Shown here piece after piece: positions 63,389 through 64,000 of a stretch of DNA of 64,000 nucleotides. Positions within the stretch are counted from its first letter, which is position 1; every line of letters starts with the position of its first letter. The notes beneath the pieces were generated by a model. That model was not told where the DNA came from. It made no database searches and was given only the letters and a program-made list of their open reading frames with translations. The position numbers were made by a program, and so were the translations under genes. Source of the stretch: Nocardia sp. NBC_00403 (GTDB lineage Bacteria; Actinomycetota; Actinomycetes; Mycobacteriales; Mycobacteriaceae); contig NZ_CP107939.1 of assembly GCF_036046055.1 (NCBI RefSeq), forward strand, positions 6,882,001 through 6,946,000, given 5' to 3'.

Positions 63389-64000
63389 ATGGAGAGTTCC
63401 CTTAGATTGATCAGTTCAAACATGCCCGAATCACCCTTCTTGGTCATCGACCCTGAGCGGGTGCGCGATAACTTCCGCGCACTCCGCACCGCGCTACCCA
63501 CGGCGCGAATTCGGTTCGCGGTCAAGGCAAGTCCGGTTCCGGAGCTCATCCGGCTGCTGGCGGAGGAGGGTGCGGAGTTCGACGTCGCCAGCGTCGGCGA
63601 GATCGAACTGTGCCTGCGTGCGGGTGTCGCCCCGGCACGGATGTGCTACGGGAACCCGATCAAGAAGGCCGCCCACATCGCGGCCGCCGATGCCGCGGGC
63701 GTGCGCCGCTACGCCTTCGACACCGAGGACGACCTACTGCGCATCGCTGCACACGCACCGGGCTCCGAGGTCGAATGCCGCTTCCTGTCCGCGGCCCCCG
63801 AATCCAAGACCCCGTTCGGCACCAAGTTCGGCTGCAGCCCCGCCGAGGCGTTGCGCCTGCTGGTGCGCGCCCGCGATCTCGGGCTGATAGTGGCGGGACC
63901 GTACTTTCACGTCGGTTCGCAACAGCTGGACCCCGAGGCCTGGCGGATCGGTATCGAACAGGCCGGAGATATCGCTGCGGCGTTGGCGGACAAAGACATT
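63389..64000 (+). CDS. PLP-dependent ornithine/diaminopimelate-type decarboxylase, N-terminal part
   Basis: The frame runs off the window end. It encodes a fold-type III PLP enzyme: FAVKASPVPELIRLLAEEGA holds the PLP lysine, FDVASVGEIELCLRAGV follows, and GPYFHVGSQQLDPEAW has the conserved HVGSQ. This is the barrel domain of ornithine/lysine or diaminopimelate decarboxylases; the substrate cannot be set without the C-terminus. Two ATGs are in frame, 63389 and 63422. The second gives MPESPFLVIDPERV and is closer to the family start. Confidence 0.87.
   Translation, partial: MESSLRLISSNMPESPFLVIDPERVRDNFRALRTALPTARIRFAVKASPVPELIRLLAEEGAEFDVASVGEIELCLRAGVAPARMCYGNPIKKAAHIAAADAAGVRRYAFDTEDDLLRIAAHAPGSEVECRFLSAAPESKTPFGTKFGCSPAEALRLLVRARDLGLIVAGPYFHVGSQQLDPEAWRIGIEQAGDIAAALADKDI

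Overview
The window is high-GC actinobacterial DNA with long open frames in several registers, many GTG starts and dense gene packing. Gene content and order closely follow the Mycobacterium tuberculosis segment Rv2680-Rv2714 (DUF3000, RNase D, dxs, TrmA-like methyltransferase, APC permease, ceoB/ceoC, DUF3159, OB-fold, dut, cei, suhB, ppgK, sigA, YihY, DUF3039, DUF3099, sigB, ideR, PAC2). It carries extra genes that the mycobacterial segment lacks: ethanolamine lyase, a glutaminase fusion, an SNF2 helicase and a deacetylase/acetyltransferase pair. This points to Nocardia or a close relative in the Mycobacteriales. The assignment is an inference from gene order and protein sequence, not from a search.

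Layout. 1-5.3 kb: end of a DUF3000 gene, RNase D-like nuclease, a divergent SRPBCC/CGNR pair, a decayed DUF5655-like gene, and dxs. 5.6-9.5 kb: glutaminase-STAS-cNMP fusion, SIMPL protein, enoyl-CoA hydratase, and a broken DUF1330 gene. 9.6-14.5 kb: RNA methyltransferase coupled to an APC permease, divergent from the TrkA-type pair ceoB-ceoC. 14.6-16.6 kb: a small sigma factor (ShbA/SigD-like), DUF3159 membrane protein, OB-fold protein. 16.7-24.6 kb: the conserved core (hydrolase, DUF3710, dut, DUF3093, DUF4193, cei, suhB, ppgK, sigA), with a cluster of repeats at 17.4-17.6 kb.

24.7-32.7 kb is mainly membrane and metabolic accessory DNA: an MHYT sensor; an ethanolamine operon (permease, eutB, eutC, each coupled by ATGA); a rhomboid-like protein; a KhtT/KhtU-type antiporter pair; and a GAP (Sap-like) protein. 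32.8-36.4 kb holds a NarL-type two-component system, DUF952, a small zinc-ribbon protein and a TetR regulator. 36.5-43.9 kb holds an unusually short SNF2 helicase with a SWIM partner, a methyltransferase, an AraC regulator, a divergent SDR/TetR pair with a 14-bp inverted repeat, and an SF2 helicase with an 81-residue companion.

44-57.3 kb returns to the conserved block: YihY, DUF3039, DUF3099, MFS, VOC, a methyltransferase, then sigB with a recognisable ECF-type promoter. A reversible lysine-acetylation module (acuC plus a GNAT/NDP-forming acyl-CoA synthetase fusion) lies between sigB and ideR, and ideR is followed at once by galE. 57.4-64 kb: DUF4192, a lipoprotein, PAC2, a Ski2-like DUF3516 helicase and the start of a PLP-dependent decarboxylase.

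I saw no tRNA, rRNA, CRISPR array, insertion sequence or prophage. The window is mostly stable core chromosome. The most interesting points are the acetylation module between two stress/iron regulators, the arginine-rich insertion in the RNA methyltransferase, the nested repeat cluster near 17.5 kb, the sigma factor gene inserted beside ceoC, and two decaying genes.
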